Positions 63,981 through 64,000 of a stretch of DNA of 64,000 nucleotides are shown piece after piece. Made by a program: the position numbers and the translations under genes. The notes under the pieces were generated by a model. It was not told the origin of the DNA and made no database searches. It saw only the letters and a list, made by a program, of their open reading frames with translations. Position 1 is the first letter of the stretch. Every line of letters starts with the position of its first letter. This DNA is from Malikia sp. (GTDB lineage: Bacteria > Pseudomonadota > Gammaproteobacteria > Burkholderiales > Burkholderiaceae_C): contig NZ_JAQTZS010000010.1 of assembly GCF_028687635.1 (NCBI RefSeq), forward strand, positions 32,830 to 96,829, given 5' to 3'.

Positions 63981-64000
63981 GATGGGCAAGCGACTCGACA
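63981..64000 (+). CDS. Start of a gene cut by the right edge
   Basis: ATG at 63981 follows GAGGGAAACGG, a fair Shine-Dalgarno, and opens MGKRLD before the window ends. About 100 bases separate it from the initiator-like gene, including a CCTGCC/GGCAGG hairpin near 63937-63954. The product cannot be identified. Confidence 0.4.

Larger units (their letters stand above)
59831..64000. mobile_element. Integrative element (satellite prophage or island type), left end; continues beyond the window
   Basis: A tRNA-Met-like attachment site, a tyrosine recombinase reading away from it, then closely packed small plus-strand genes with overlapping stop/start codons, and an initiator-like gene with in-gene iterons, form a typical tRNA-integrated element. 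No capsid or lysis genes are visible in this part. The other end, expected to hold the second attachment copy, lies outside the window. Confidence 0.75.

Overview
The window is a high-GC chromosomal segment that looks like a betaproteobacterium of the order Burkholderiales. The grounds are DUF3460 next to scpA, gpsA-secB-grxC-rhodanese divergent from gpmA-ctpA-moeB, the formate dehydrogenase cluster with DUF3305/DUF3306 proteins, and codon use throughout. The genus cannot be fixed from the sequence alone. Most of the window is ordinary chromosome broken by three mobile insertions and ending in an integrative element that runs off the right edge.

Layout. 1-2.2 kb: rarA (cut by the left edge) and an exported PHB-depolymerase-like esterase. 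2.4-14.2 kb: one long minus-strand formate dehydrogenase locus that reads, from its 5' end, apbC/mrp, DUF3305, DUF3306, a 705-residue polyferredoxin, a TorD-type chaperone, a small Tat protein, the alpha and beta subunits, a small lipoprotein, the gamma subunit, a small exported protein with a hexanucleotide repeat, and fdhD. 14.3-21.2 kb (plus strand): metG, a SulP transporter, DUF3460, scpA, nadB and an orphan MNT-type nucleotidyltransferase. 21.2-27.0 kb: a lower-GC accessory island with direct repeats, small unknown genes and an NrtR-type locus (regulator, phosphoesterase, macrodomain-like protein). The last gene of that locus is broken by an IS4-family insertion. 27.0-46.9 kb: housekeeping and cofactor genes (TPP riboswitch-thiC, panD, pabBC, nadA, panB, panC, gpsA, secB, grxC, gpmA, ctpA, moeB, a BLUF photoreceptor beside folE, clsB, ilvE, argB). 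47.0-48.7 kb: an IscB element with its putative omega RNA, inserted just before a CYTH-CHAD gene. 50.3-52.2 kb: a small exported protein and miaB. 52.3-57.8 kb: a type IV pilin followed on the same strand by an unknown gene, an OGT-like glycosyltransferase, a methyltransferase and a GT2 glycosyltransferase, probably a pilin-modification locus. 58.5-59.8 kb: decayed DNA with a transposase remnant and a frameshifted gene. 59.8-64 kb: an integrative element at a tRNA-Met-like site, with a tyrosine recombinase, small genes and an initiator-like gene that carries iteron-like 18-bp repeats inside its own coding sequence.

How the genes work together. The 2.4-14.2 kb block can build a membrane-bound periplasmic formate dehydrogenase and includes the factors for iron-sulfur delivery, chaperoning and cofactor sulfuration. 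The 26-kb locus suggests NAD or ADP-ribose-responsive control: the Nudix box of the regulator has lost its catalytic residues, and two matching near-palindromes lie in the divergent promoter. NAD (nadB, nadA), pantothenate (panB, panC, panD), thiamine (thiC) and folate (pabBC, folE) genes are present but scattered over several transcription units. The strongest leads are the NrtR locus with its tandem operators, the lambda-O-like in-gene iterons at 63.65 kb, and the apparently intact IscB/omega RNA unit.
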